Origin: Uranotaenia lowii
Lineage: Eukaryota > Arthropoda > Insecta > Diptera > Culicidae
NCBI RefSeq assembly: GCF_029784155.1
Contig: NC_073693.1
Location: 315,317,536-315,381,535, forward strand
Direction of reading: 5' to 3'
Length of the DNA stretch: 64,000 nt
Both the position numbers and the translations under genes were made by a program. The notes below the pieces were generated by a model. The model saw only the letters and a list, made by a program, of their open reading frames with translations. It ran no database searches and had not been told where the DNA came from. Numbering within the stretch: position 1 is the stretch's first letter; each line of letters begins with the position of its first letter. This document shows positions 22,667 through 34,844 of the stretch, in pieces.

Positions 22667-25171
22667 CCCAAGTAACAATTTTAGCTTTATTATGGTCAGC
22701 AAAATATCGTTTGGACTATCGCATTAATCTTCATAAAAAGCTAAAGCGCATTCTATAACATCACCTGGACTCTAATAAAGCCAAAATCAGGCTATTTGGC
22801 CCTACCCTAGAAACGTCATCAAGACGTATCATTGTTGGTCATCAATGTTGGTCAGCAAAGCTTTTAAAAAGCTATTATAAAACATGTTAGAAATTTTTGT
22901 TTTTTTCGGTGATTCGGATGATTGCATTATTCAGATATGATCTGGTAAAATTTATAGCTAAAAAACCAATGTTTTAACCATATAATGAGCGTCTTTTCTA
23001 CTGCCAGTCAAGATTTTAGGTAAAACGTGTATGAAATAGTATCTTAAAATAAATGCGCCTTGTCAAATCTGATGGTCAATCATGATGGAATTGATGGAAA
23101 AAAGGCCTGAAAAAATATTTTCCAATGCTTGCATTGTGAATCCACCAACATGGCGTCATTTTGTGCCCTTAGATTTTGCAACCAACATGGCGTGAGTCAA
23201 TTCATAGTTTTATTATGGTTTAATGATGACCCCAAAATAAGCTACGATTTGACGTTACTCTCGCAAGCCAACCAATTACACGCTAAGGTTAAGTTCCTCA
23301 TTTCTGAGTTGTTAATCATTAGTACAGTAAATGAGGACAGACTTTTTGAATGAAAAGGGATTGGTTTTGAATGACCCGTGGAATAAATCATGAGTTGAAG
23401 TCAAATTTCGTTGTCTGACGCCATCTTGAAATCCAAGATGGCGGCTTCCGCTGAACTTTAAAATGGTTTAAATGACTTGAAATCGCATGAAACCCCAACA
23501 AAATGGGTATCGGGTGAAAGGGCTAAACGAGTAGAAGTTGAATTTCCATCCGCTCAACTTTTAATGCTCAATGCTGACAAAAAGTCGCATTAAACCACCA
23601 CTATACGGGTATTGAATGAAAAGGCTAAGCTAGAAGATGTCGATTTTTTTCTTTCCGATGCCATCTTGGAATCCAAGATGGCAGCTTCCACTGAATTTAA
23701 AATGCTGTTAATCAATGAAAATCACTTGACCACATCTTTTTTTCACGTAATACTAATTAAAACTACTATTTTAAGACAATTTAGATCATTTTAAATCACT
23801 TTATTATTTTTTCATTATGTTTCTAATGCATTTAGAACTTTTCTTGTTTTGTTTATAGTTTTTGATTTTTTTGCCATTTATGTAATTCTATTATTCCTAT
23901 CATGCTATAATGTCTAAATTGTATTGGTCTTATTCTAGCGAAAACTATAAGGTTATGTTGTTTCTGTTAACCGTCTGATTTAGGCACATGTGCCAAATTT
24001 CATGCTATTTTCATTCATTTACAGTATTTTTAAGTTCAGCTGAAGCCACCATCTTGGATTTCAAGATAGCGTCAGAATGCAAAAATAAACTTTTTATAGC
24101 TTATCCCAATTGACAAACACCCATATTTTGAAGGTTTCATGCGATATTCAATGATTTAGAGCATTTTTAAAGTTTATAGAAAGCTGCCATCTTGGATTTC
24201 AAGATGGCGTAAGATAGCAATATTCGACTTCTACTCGTTAAGCCCTTTCACCCACTACCAATTTGGGTTTCATGTCATTTTAAGTCATTCACTACATTTT
24301 AAAGTTTAGCGGAAGTCGCCATCTTGGATTTCAAGATGGCGTCAGATAGCGAAATTCAACTTCTACCGGTTGATTTCTTTCAACTTATACCCCTATAATA
24401 TAGGCTTTACGCGATTTTCAGTCATTTACAGTATTTTCAAGTTGAGTGGTAGCCGCCATCTTGGATTTAAGATGGCGACGGGCAACGAAATTTGACTTCT
24501 ACTCGTTAATCACTTTCACCTAATAACCATATTGTGAAGGTTTCACGATATTTTCAGTAATTTACAGCTTTGAAAATAAAAGCGGAAGCCGCCATCTTGA
24601 ATTAATCATGGCGTCAAGCAACAATTTTTTTCCTACTATTTGGGCCCTTTCACTCAATACTCATATTGTAAAGATATTCATACCACTTTCGGTGATTTCA
24701 AGTTTTCAAAGATGTATTTTTTTAATTTTAACTCAAAACCAACACGCATAACTTACCAAAAATGTGTAAAAATGGGAGTTCCAATTCAAATATGTGCTAT
24801 CTGATCTGAGCGTGTCCTGTTTTGACATCTTGATCGAGAACTGTCACTAAGTTTTATGGCGGTTTAATAATCATGCACTGAGTGCTATTATAGAACATGC
24901 ATAAGAAAGCTTGGAGCAAACTTCGAAGTTTGTGTTTTATTATAGTTTAAAAAGAGCATTCATAACTCTTTCAAAACAACCAAAACAGTATGTTTAATAA
25001 AAGTTTTATTAACGTTTTCAAAACCATCTGAAAACATATGGTCGAAAAAAAATTCTAAGCATTCTGCATGACCATAATAAAACCGCCATAAAACGAGCTG
25101 CACAAAAAATGCCATAATTAAACCATAATAAAACTTCCTAATGCTAGCTGGCTTAATCTGTGTTACTTGGG
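22667..25171. mobile_element. Modular non-autonomous element, copy B, CCCAAGTAACA ends
   Basis: Ends CCCAAGTAACA (22667) and TGTTACTTGGG (to 25171) are inverted repeats, flanked by AT on both sides (22665-22666, 25172-25173), a possible 2-bp duplication. The left ~750 bp and right ~130 bp match copy A. The core is an array of ~130-240-bp units, each with a CCATCTTG...CAAGATGG palindrome; the units before ~23720 and after ~24000 are in opposite orientation. No transposase ORF. Superfamily not determined. Confidence 0.66.
23420..24613. repeat. Seven CCATCTTG...CAAGATGG palindromes in an inverted array
   Basis: Palindromes at 23420-23442, 23660-23682, 24046-24071, 24186-24208, 24317-24341, 24454-24477 and 24590-24613. 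The spacers are related, for example ACTTCTACTCGTTAATC on one side and GAGTAGAAGTTGAATTTC on the other. Single related sites occur at 7890 and 19018. Confidence 0.8.
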
Positions 25172-25173
25172 AT

Positions 25174-27790
25174 TCCATCGACTGTCAATCGTTTTATGGG
25201 CCTGTTTATAGCAGCGCACTTTTAATGGAACCAATATCAAAGTATTGGCAGCAAATTTTTCGAACAAAGCGCGAGTGCTATTCTCGTTCAAGCCAAACGA
25301 TCGCTAGAACGTAAACCGTGGCTCTTTTGGGGGGTCCGGGAAAATATACCTGTCCAGTATAGATGAAGTGCCAAACATAGGACGGGGGAGCACAAGAACA
25401 ACATTGTCGTAAAAATCGGTTTGCTTTTGGCGGGAGAAGAGCCTTCTAATATACCCGGTGACCGCGTTATGGATAGTCAATAGAGTGGCGGGTACTTGTC
25501 CTTATCTCGTTTCGGCCAAATGGGAAACACGAAATTTTCGGTGCCTGGGGGGTGACAATTTCCCGGACGGTGTCTAATGAGGTGGAAAATCACCCTCTGT
25601 GTAGTTAAAAACGGGGCAAAGCACCTCAGTTTGCTTCGGGAAATAGGGGACTATTTAATACAAATATATCTATGTATTTAAAAAAAAATTCAAAATAGTT
25701 GACATTATTTGCACATCATTCGTGGATCTGAACGATCGCAAATCTTTTTGTGGAAAATTTTGTTGAGTGCATTATTGCACTTTCTAAACACAACCACAAC
25801 CATCACCAAACATCGTAGAAATTCAAACTACTAGAATGGCGGCCGAATACACCTCCAGTGTTCCAATTTCCCTCTACAAAGTTCTCAATTGAGCAGAAAA
25901 CACTGTTGGCAATTCAAAAACGTACAGGAAATTTCAACAATGGGGCGAAGAGGCGAACGGGACCAAAATTAACAAGGTCCACTTTATGTTCGGTGACACT
26001 CCTGGTCCCTCGAAACAGCTTCTCGCCCAAACTAGACCAGGACGACAAACGACGGCCCATTAAAACTATAATCGAATCGCAAACGGTGGATGGCGATTAA
26101 TTAGCAAACTTTTTGATGAGAAAAGAGTACGGCCGCCGATGGGGGTCCCGATTTTTCGTTTTGTCTGGTAAATGCTATGTCTAGGTTTTGAGACAGCGAT
26201 GACACGACCAGAAGATGATGGTATCTACTTTTTGTCAAAGCAAATTTGATGACCTTATCAGCTAATGCAAATTAACAGTTTCGTCCTGCTTCAAATGATG
26301 TTGAACCCTTGTTGGGTGTTTAATTTTTTTTAGTCCAAAATAGATCATTTTCTTAAATTTTTATGGGCAATCAGCCTTTAGGAAATATTGCAGCAGTCTT
26401 TTTGTAGTATGTTAGTATTTTAGATCAACACATTAATTTGGAAGACATCAAAACAACAAGTGAGTCACAAGTAGCGGGAATAAAATGAAATCTCATTGAA
26501 GCTTTGTTAAGATCTGATAGTTTAGAAACTTTGATAAATGACATCAATGACAAAAAATGACATAAATAACCGTCGATGATAAAGTGACTTTGAGTTAACA
26601 AGTTTTCACCCACATATCATAGCTTGTACTGCAGCAATGTAAACATCGGCACTTTTGGTCATTGAACTTTTTTCGCTACTAATGCCGACTCGAATAAAAT
26701 GCAAAGCACGATTCGCCACCACCATTCCAACTTGTCACTGAAAACTTCCTAATTGCGCCAACAATTTTTATGGGCAGTCATTTTACAAGAGTTGGTCCTC
26801 CATTTTAGGGGACGAAGAGGGTAGAAAATACTAAAAACTATCAACGTCAGCAAATACCACTCTTGAACATTAAACAAATTGGGCGTCCGTGTAATAGGCA
26901 TCGTACTTTTTTTTCGAGAGACCTACCCTTGCTGCATCAAATGATCACTGTCCTCAAATGGTGCAGCAAAAATTTTACGTGTACTTACCAATGATGATGA
27001 TGAGTGGAAAAATGCAGCTTTATCGATTTTCTCTTAAGTAAGCACCCTGTTCTGAATTTACAACAACCTAACGCTTTTTCCCCCTATATCGTAGCACCAA
27101 ACTAGCAATTCTCCATTCGTCAGCTGGTAAACCACCCGAGTAAATGTTTATGTTTTTCCAGTAAATATTTTTTATTACACCAGCAGGATTTTCCCAACCC
27201 CCAACCCCCATGAGGTTTTCGCCAGCTGCCAGGCCCTGAATCATTATTAAATTGACAACTTTTGCAATGGCTTCTCGGGGGTTGATGTTTCTGTTGCTGC
27301 TGATGATGGCGATAAAGGTTGCGACACCGTTGCTATTTGGTCAACCAATGTCGATTGGGGGAAATCATCGAGGCCGCGCGCCGGAAAAATGCAGCGATCG
27401 TTAAAAAATAAATGCCACTGCTGACCAAATGGGAGATTGGTAACCAAGTGCTAGGTTTTTCGAGCAGCCCTGGGAAATAAATGGGGCGCCCTTTTGAAGG
27501 ATTTAAAATCGAGGAGCCAAGTTTTCCCTCTATTTTTTTTGTAGGGTTGTGGAAAAATATGAAATATGAAAGTTGGAATTTGCTGAAGCTTTGATCCTTT
27601 GGCTGCTTGCATTCATTGCTTGTTGGTGGGAACTCATTCAGAAGAAGAACGTAAAATGAAAAGAGCAAATCAATCCTAAAATTTATGGAGTCAAAATGTT
27701 CAAAAAATAATTAAAAAATTGAAAAATCATGATATAGTAAAAAACAAATCACAAAACGAGAAAATTATTCATTTTAATGGTTTTGTTTTC
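25174..27790. other. Mostly unique sequence, no gene recognised
   Basis: Base composition is more balanced than in neighbouring repeats (25250-25640, 27060-27500), suggesting ancestral host intron or intergenic DNA. The short ORFs, including those at 25858-26100 and 27333-27668, show no recognisable domain. Confidence 0.45.
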
Positions 27791-29790
27791 AGTTTTGTCA
27801 TTTTTGTCATTTTTGTATTTTTTGTCACTTTTGTCATTTTTGTCTTTTTTGTCATTTTTGTCATTTTTGTCATTTTTGTCATTTTTGTCATTTTTGTCAT
27901 TTTTGTCATTTTTGTCATTTTTGTCATTTTTGTCATTTTTGTCATTTTTGTCATTTTTGTCATTTTTGTCATTTTTGTCATTTTTGTCATTTTTGTCATT
28001 TTTGTCATTTTTGTCATTTTTGTCATTTTTGTCATTTTTGTCATTTTTGTCATTTTTGTCATTTTTGTCATTTTTGTCATTTTTGTCATTTTTGTCATTT
28101 TTGTCATTTTTGTCATTTTTGTCATTTTTGTCATTTATGTCATTTTTGTCATTTTTGCCGTTTTTGTCATTTTTGTCATTTTTGTCATTTTTGTAATTTT
28201 TGTAATTTTTGTAATTTTTGTAATTTTTGTAATTTTTGTCATTTTTGTCATTTTTGTCATTTTTGTCATTTTTGTCATTTTTGTAATTTTTATCATTTTT
28301 GTCATTTTTGTCATTTTTGTCATTTTTGTCATTTTTGTCATTTTTGTCATTTTTGTCATTTTTGTCATTTTTGTCATTTTTGTCATTTTTGTCATTTTTG
28401 TCATTTTTGTCATTTTTGTCATTTTTGTCATTTTTGTCATTTTTGTCATTTTTGTCATTTTTGTCATTTTTGTCATTTTTGTCATTTTTGTCATTTTTGT
28501 CATTTTTGTCATTTTTGTCATTTTTGTCATTTTTGTCATTTTTGTCATTTTTGTCATTTTTGTCATTTTTGTCATTTTTGTCATTTTTGTCATTTTTGTC
28601 ATTTTTGTCATTTTTGTCATTTTTGTCATTTTTGTCATTTTTGTCATTTTTGTCATTTTTGTCATTTTTGTCATTTTTGTCATTTTTGTCATTTTTGTCA
28701 TTTTTGTCATTTTTGTCATTTTTGTCATTTTTGTCATTTTTGTCATTTTTGTCATTTTTGTCATTTTTGTCATTTTTGTCATTTTTGTCATTTTTGTCAT
28801 TTTTGTCATTTATGTCATTTTTGTCATTTTTGTCATTTTTGTTATTTTTGTCATTTTTGTCATTTTTGTCATTTTTGTCATTTTTGTCATTTTTGTCATT
28901 TTTGTCATTTTTGTCATTTTTGTCATTTTTGTCATTTTTGTCATTTTTGTCATTTTTGTAATTTTTGTAATTTTTGTCATTTTTGTCATTTTTGTCATTT
29001 TTGTCATTTTTGTCATTTTTGTCATTTTTGTCATTTTTGTCATTTTTGTCATTTTTGTCAGTTTTGTCATTTTTGTCATTTTTGTCATTTTTGTCATTTT
29101 TGTCATTTTGGTCATTTTTGTCATTTTTGTCATTTTTGTCATTTTTGTCATTTTTGTCATTTTTGTCATTTTTGGCATTTTTGGCATTTTTGTCATTTTT
29201 GTCATTTTTGTCATTTTTATCATTTTTGTCATTTTTGTCATTTTTGTCATTTTTGTCATTTTTGTCATTTTTGTCATTTTTGTCATTTTTGTCATTTTTG
29301 TCATTTTTGTCATTTTTGTCATTTTTGTCATTTTTGTCATTTTTGTCATTTTTGTCATTTTTGTCATTTTTGTCATTTTTGTCATTTTTGTCATTTTTGT
29401 CATTTTTGTCATTTTTGTCATTTTTGTCATTTTTGTCATTTTTGTCATTTTTGTCATTTTTGTCATTTTTGTCATTTTTGTCATTTTTGTCATTTTTGTC
29501 ATTTTTGTCATTTTTGTCATTTTTGTCATTTTTGTCATTTTTGTCATTTTTGTCATTTTTGTCATTTTTGTCATTTTTGTCATTTTTGTCATTTTTGTCA
29601 TTTTTGTCATTTTTGTCATTTTTGTCATTTTTGTCATTTTTGTCATTTTTGTCATTTTTGTCATTTTTGTCATTTTTGTCATTTTTGTCATTTTTGTCAT
29701 TTTTGTCATTTTTGTCATTTTTGTCATTTTTGTCATTTTTGTCATTTTTGTCATTTTTGTCATTATTTTCATTTTTGTTATTTTTGTCAT
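27791..29790. repeat. 9-bp minisatellite (GTCATTTTT), ~220 units, highly uniform
   Basis: About 2 kb of GTCATTTTT with only scattered variants: GTAATTTTT blocks at 28192-28240 and ~28957-28974, GGCATTTTT near 29174, and single changes. The edges are degenerate. All frames on both strands lack stops, producing 700-residue ORFs made only of VIF or KND repeats, which I treat as non-coding. Confidence 0.96.
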
Positions 29791-31834
29791 TTTTTTTCTT
29801 TTGTTCTGCATGCAGCAATGTTTTTGGGCAACAGTCAGATTCTGATCGACTCATTTGAACACATTTCATTTGTGTCGAGGGTCAACAATTTTGTTTTTTT
29901 GTGTTTTCCCTTCTTAATTTTCCGTTAATTTCATAAATAAATTAACAATAGCACCAGTGCTTGAATGCTCTTTTTTCAATTCCTTCTTAAATTATAAACC
30001 AACTCTGTTTCTCTTGGGCATTTGCCTGTCCCGACAAAACCATCATGCATTTATATATATTTTGGTCTTCGGGTGCGTTTTCATTATTGATTGGAGAAGA
30101 AAATCGGAAAAGGGGTACACCAGTTTTTTTTTTCTCATATGGTTTTAACTTGTTAATATGAAACCGAAACGGTTTTATTTTGTTGAGCCATCTGATGCAT
30201 TTGTGAGATATAAAAAAAAATTAAAAAATGAAGATAAATATTTGAGAATATTTGTAAGCACATTTTTTCAATCCATATGCCAAAACAAATGAATCCAACA
30301 TCATTTCAACAGGAAATAAATATCAACTTTTTTTCTATCTCTTCAATTTTTTTAGGATAATGCTTTCAAACTCTGCAACACTTTCAAAAACATAGAAAAT
30401 GTTCATCATTATTTGAGTTTGCCAACAAGTAATAGTTACCTATGCATTTCTGAAGAGTTTTAAAACTTCAAAACAATAACCCATTACGAGTAGCGAGGAC
30501 GTTAGAGTGGTTCAAAAACATCGTCTATTCAATTTTTAGATCAATCTCAATGTTTAAGCTAATATTTATTTCCTGTTCGATTATTTAAAAATCAAGGTAT
30601 TTTCTGTCATTACTTATCAAAAGTCTTGAGAAAATATGTTGAATTACTTCACTGAGTTATATCCATCAGCTAATATCGTTCACACAACCAGATGCTGGGA
30701 TATATTTCATTATCATTCACTAGTTTTCCGAGGTAACGGGTTCTTTTTTTTTCGCTCTTCCACCCCTCCACCATTAACTTTGCAAGTATTTATATTCAGC
30801 TTTTTATTTCTGTTTGCGTTGCTGTTGAGCAACGAGAGATGCTAATGTGAAATGGTGGTTTTTTGTGCAATGGAAATCGCACTATTTAAATAGACGGATT
30901 ATATTTTATCATATTTGGCTGACCGCAACTGCAAAAACAGCATCTTTCACGTAGGTTCATTAAAACTTTATATCCAGCTTTTTTTTTAACTACACATAAT
31001 GAAATTTTGTAGAACTTTTGAAAAGCACAAATATGAGGATCATTATTGAAGCTTGTGATATTGATTGTATGTGCTTGCTGGATCACATATTTGGGATTGG
31101 AATTTTTGTTTTCTTTTTACTAATAAAATAATCACTCCTTAGTAGCAATTTCAGTTTGGTAGATGAGAGGCAAAGGCCAGGTTTTTGAGAATCGAATCAA
31201 ACATCTGGAACCCAATTTTCAGACCCGAAAAGGAATCATAAGCTGATAAAAAGCCACCTTGACTTAATGAAGCTTCGTTTCTCGTGGCGTTGGAAGCTCA
31301 ACTCAGCATTTGTTCTGAGTCTTTCCATTCTGAATGATCTCTTTTTATTGAATGCTTAGCGGTGTTTGTTTTTTTTTTAAAACAACATTTATCAAATAAA
31401 TTTGCACGGTTGGCTATTATTTTTCCTTCATTAAATGCTTTGTGGAAATTGATTTCCAGTTTAAAACTATTAAGAAATAGACTTTTTTTAGACATTTCAG
31501 GGTGGCTACAAGCTTTTGAATTTGAAGTTCCCGGTTTTTCCCGGTGTTCCCTGTAATAAATACAAGTTTTTCCAGGCTTTTTTGGTTCTCCTAAACAAAT
31601 CTGAAATTTACCTCCCTTCCATGAGGATCCAAAAATGCCAAGCTTTATGTTCTTCTCTGAGCTCAAAATTTCAAATTCTTAATAAAATTTTGATGAACGA
31701 CTGAAATAATTCAAGAGAACTCAATAATCTTGTCTCAGAATAGATTGTCCATTTCCCCGTTCCCGGGAATCGGAAAATCTGATGGTCTGTTTTCCAGGAA
31801 TTCCCAGGATCCCAAGAAATATTCAAAAAAAATA

Positions 31835-31881
<47 letters not shown>

Positions 31882-33912
31882 TAATATATGCATTTCGATT
31901 GAAATATACCTTATTGAACCATTCCTGCATTCAAGCCTGTAATTTGTTCAAAATGAACTCTTCATAATGTTTAAATTTAACTTATTTTTAACCAGATAAA
32001 TCAATGGTTTTCAACAATAATTAATTGAAAACAGACAAACGAACTAAAAAACAATCTGAACACGGTCAAATGAAGAATTCATTCATGTAATTAGGGCTTA
32101 ATAAAAAAAATTTTTTTTGTTTGATTATTCCACCCATCTTTCGTTTTTCTGAACACTTATTTGTTCTTATTGTCTTATTAATTTTTAGGTTTTGAAATTC
32201 ATCTAGCTTTCGAAGCCAGAGCGAAACAAGTGCACAAAAGTTACTTTCAAGAAAATACAATATGCCTTCCTGCTGCGTGATTTTTCATATATTTTTTTTA
32301 GTCTTGTGGGTTTTCGTTCAATGGAAAAGGCTAGGAAATACATATCTTTATAAACTTTTCTATTTAAAAAAAAATTGCACTAAATAGTTACAAAATGTCT
32401 TCTGCCACACAAATCGTCACAAACTTAATGAGTTTTGTCGGACTATACTGGACACTCTATCTCAGAACTAAGGCAATAACCTCCAATTCTTCTCTCAGGT
32501 CCACAATTCTACTAAAGTTTTATTTATTTCTCACTTGTTGATAGATTTTTAGTCCCGAATATTGAATTTCAATTTGATTAGACTAAGTTTGCTAGATTTC
32601 CAAGATTTTGACGGGACTTTTTTCATTTTATTTACCAAATTTCACAAAATTTTAAATTGACAAAAAATCAAATGATCGAATTTTGCATGATTTCATGATA
32701 AAAAAGCAACGATTTACCCGGCCGCAAAATATCTGGTCAGCTTAGGTAAGGATCATTCGGATGTTGTGATTTTAAATTTGATTATTATTAAAATTAAAAT
32801 TCAATATCTGTTATCAGATTTTGGATTCTGAATTTAGTTCAATGTTCTTAATTTTAAGTTTGGATCATCAGTGGGAGTAAATCCTGATTTGAATCTTGGT
32901 TTTGGATTACAAACTAAAATAAGGTGCATTTTCAATATTTAAAACTCATTACTTCGGATTATGAACAAGAAAAAAAAATTAAAAATTATGCAGAATTGAA
33001 ACTTTTTAAAGTTTTGTAATGGTGATGCAGAATTCAAAATCTGCAACAGTTTCATTGTTCGCAATTTTCATTCTGATCTACTAATTGAATTACGAATAAA
33101 TGTTCGAAGAAAACCAAAAATTCAGAATTTTATTGAAAAATACTGGTTGGGTTTTTTTTACAAATATCAGCTTTTATTTCATATTCAATGGGAAAAAGAA
33201 TCTGAAAATAGGATTAGATGTTTTGAGTTCAAGTTCGAAAAAAAGGTAAAGATTCCAAATTCTGTTTTTGTTAAGTTTTTTTATTCAAGATCAAAATAGC
33301 AATGTAGGATTTCATTATGGATTATAATTGCAGTAGAACGCAGTTTCAACATTTTAATAGTTGATTAAATAAAATATATTTCATCAGAGTGAATTTGGAA
33401 AACAAACAGGTGAAATTCACAATTATCAAATTAGATATATTTTTATATGATAATTTTTGTTTTTTAAAACATCTTGAAGTTAATCTAAAGATGAAAACTC
33501 AGCTACAAATATATTTTATTGGTTTGTTTTCTTACATCATTTTATTGCAGATTCTTCAAAAACAGTGTTTCAAATTTAAATCTTGATTTATAATTTTTTT
33601 TAAATCTTGTTAACAAGAGTAGAAAATAAATTTAATTTGAACCGAAAACTTAATTCTTTACTGTTACTCACCGTTACTGAAAATTTGATACATTTTCAAT
33701 AATACCTCACAACTGTTATGCTGAAAATGTAAATCTTATAAAAAAGACGCGACATTTATGACTTATTTTCGAAAGTTTTGATTCAGAATGAATAACTACA
33801 CTAGTTTACAGCATTCAGCAGAATCCGAAAATGAAATTCGAAGAGATCTTAGTAGAACAGTTTTCGAGTTATGCTTCAAATATGAAATCTTGGTAAAATT
33901 TGAAAGTACTTA
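29791..33912. other. AT-rich sequence, no gene recognised
   Basis: Contains an (AAT)n microsatellite at about 31837-31880 and, at ~31495-31810, TTCCCGGTTTTTCCCGG and TTCCCGGGAATC words that may be an old repeat fragment. ORFs are short and without domains. Confidence 0.45.
31837..31880. repeat. (AAT)n microsatellite
   Basis: About 14 AAT units with slight irregularity at both ends. Confidence 0.9.
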
Positions 33913-33914
33913 TA

Positions 33915-34842
33915 GGGGAGAGTGGGGTATCATGGGCCACTTTTTTTCTTTGTTTCATAACATCTTTATTAGAAAAGATAATATGAAAATAATAAATGTA
34001 AAAGTTTTCTACATTTTTGAGGTATCATTAGGCATTTTTTGTTATTTTTTTATGCATTAACTTCCCGAGTTCTGACTGTTTTAAAAAAAGTAATATTTTT
34101 TTGGATTTTGAAAAACTGTGGGGAAACGTGGGCCACCAAATCCAAATTGACTAGATACAAGCTAAGTTTATGAGTTGATCCAAAACTGAAGTTTCATAAT
34201 TCATTTAGATATTTGAACGCGATTTCAGATGAGGAAACTTGAAAAAGAGTTGTGTATGATCGAATAGATCCTTAAATCTGGCTCGCAAACGTTTCGGCAA
34301 AATTCCATACATAGGATTTTTGTTCGTCTCTATCACTTTAGAAAAGATAGACAAAACATTTTTCATAATTCTTCATTTTGCATAAGAAAACTTTACAAAT
34401 AGTAATAACGTTTTTTAAGTTCTGAACGTGTATAAAAACACCAAAATATAGGTGGCCCAAGATACCCCACAACATGTGGCCCACGATTCCCCACAAGCAA
34501 TGATTTGGAAATTGCTTGCGTTTGTGTGACCTTTTTATGTTTCATCAAAAATTCCTTTTCCACGTGAAAGATTATGACAAAACTAAGATCATAAGCGTAT
34601 GAGCATATTTTTGTTATGTACTTTAGGTCTCGAACGGATGCAATTTTGCGGGTGCTTGTTTAATTATGTAAGTACATTTTTCTAGGCTAGTTTCATAACA
34701 GAAGCATATGATACGTACATAAGTCAACAACATATAGAAAAACATGCTTACGCAAAGCGACGACGATGACAGTTGGATTGGGATTTTTATCTCAACACAC
34801 AGCTGAGATATTTGAAGTGGCCCACGTTACCCCACTCTCCCC
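33915..34842. mobile_element. 928-bp MITE with TA target duplication and GGGGAGAGTGGGG ends
   Basis: TA at 33913-33914 and 34843-34844. Terminal inverted repeats of ~26 bp start GGGGAGAGTGGGGTA and end TGGGCCAC, with two mismatches. The GTGGGCCAC / GTGGCCCA word and GGGGAA/TTCCCC words recur internally near 34120 and 34452-34495. No transposase. Confidence 0.88.
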
Positions 34843-34844
34843 TA

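Noticed and set aside
25858..26100. 80-codon ORF as a small gene
   Set aside because: No domain, start context or splice signals; composition resembles its surroundings.
27719..29869. ORFs of ~700 codons on both strands (VIF and KND repeats)
   Set aside because: They arise because a 9-bp repeat without stops is open in all frames; no non-repeat domain is present and opposite strands are equally open.
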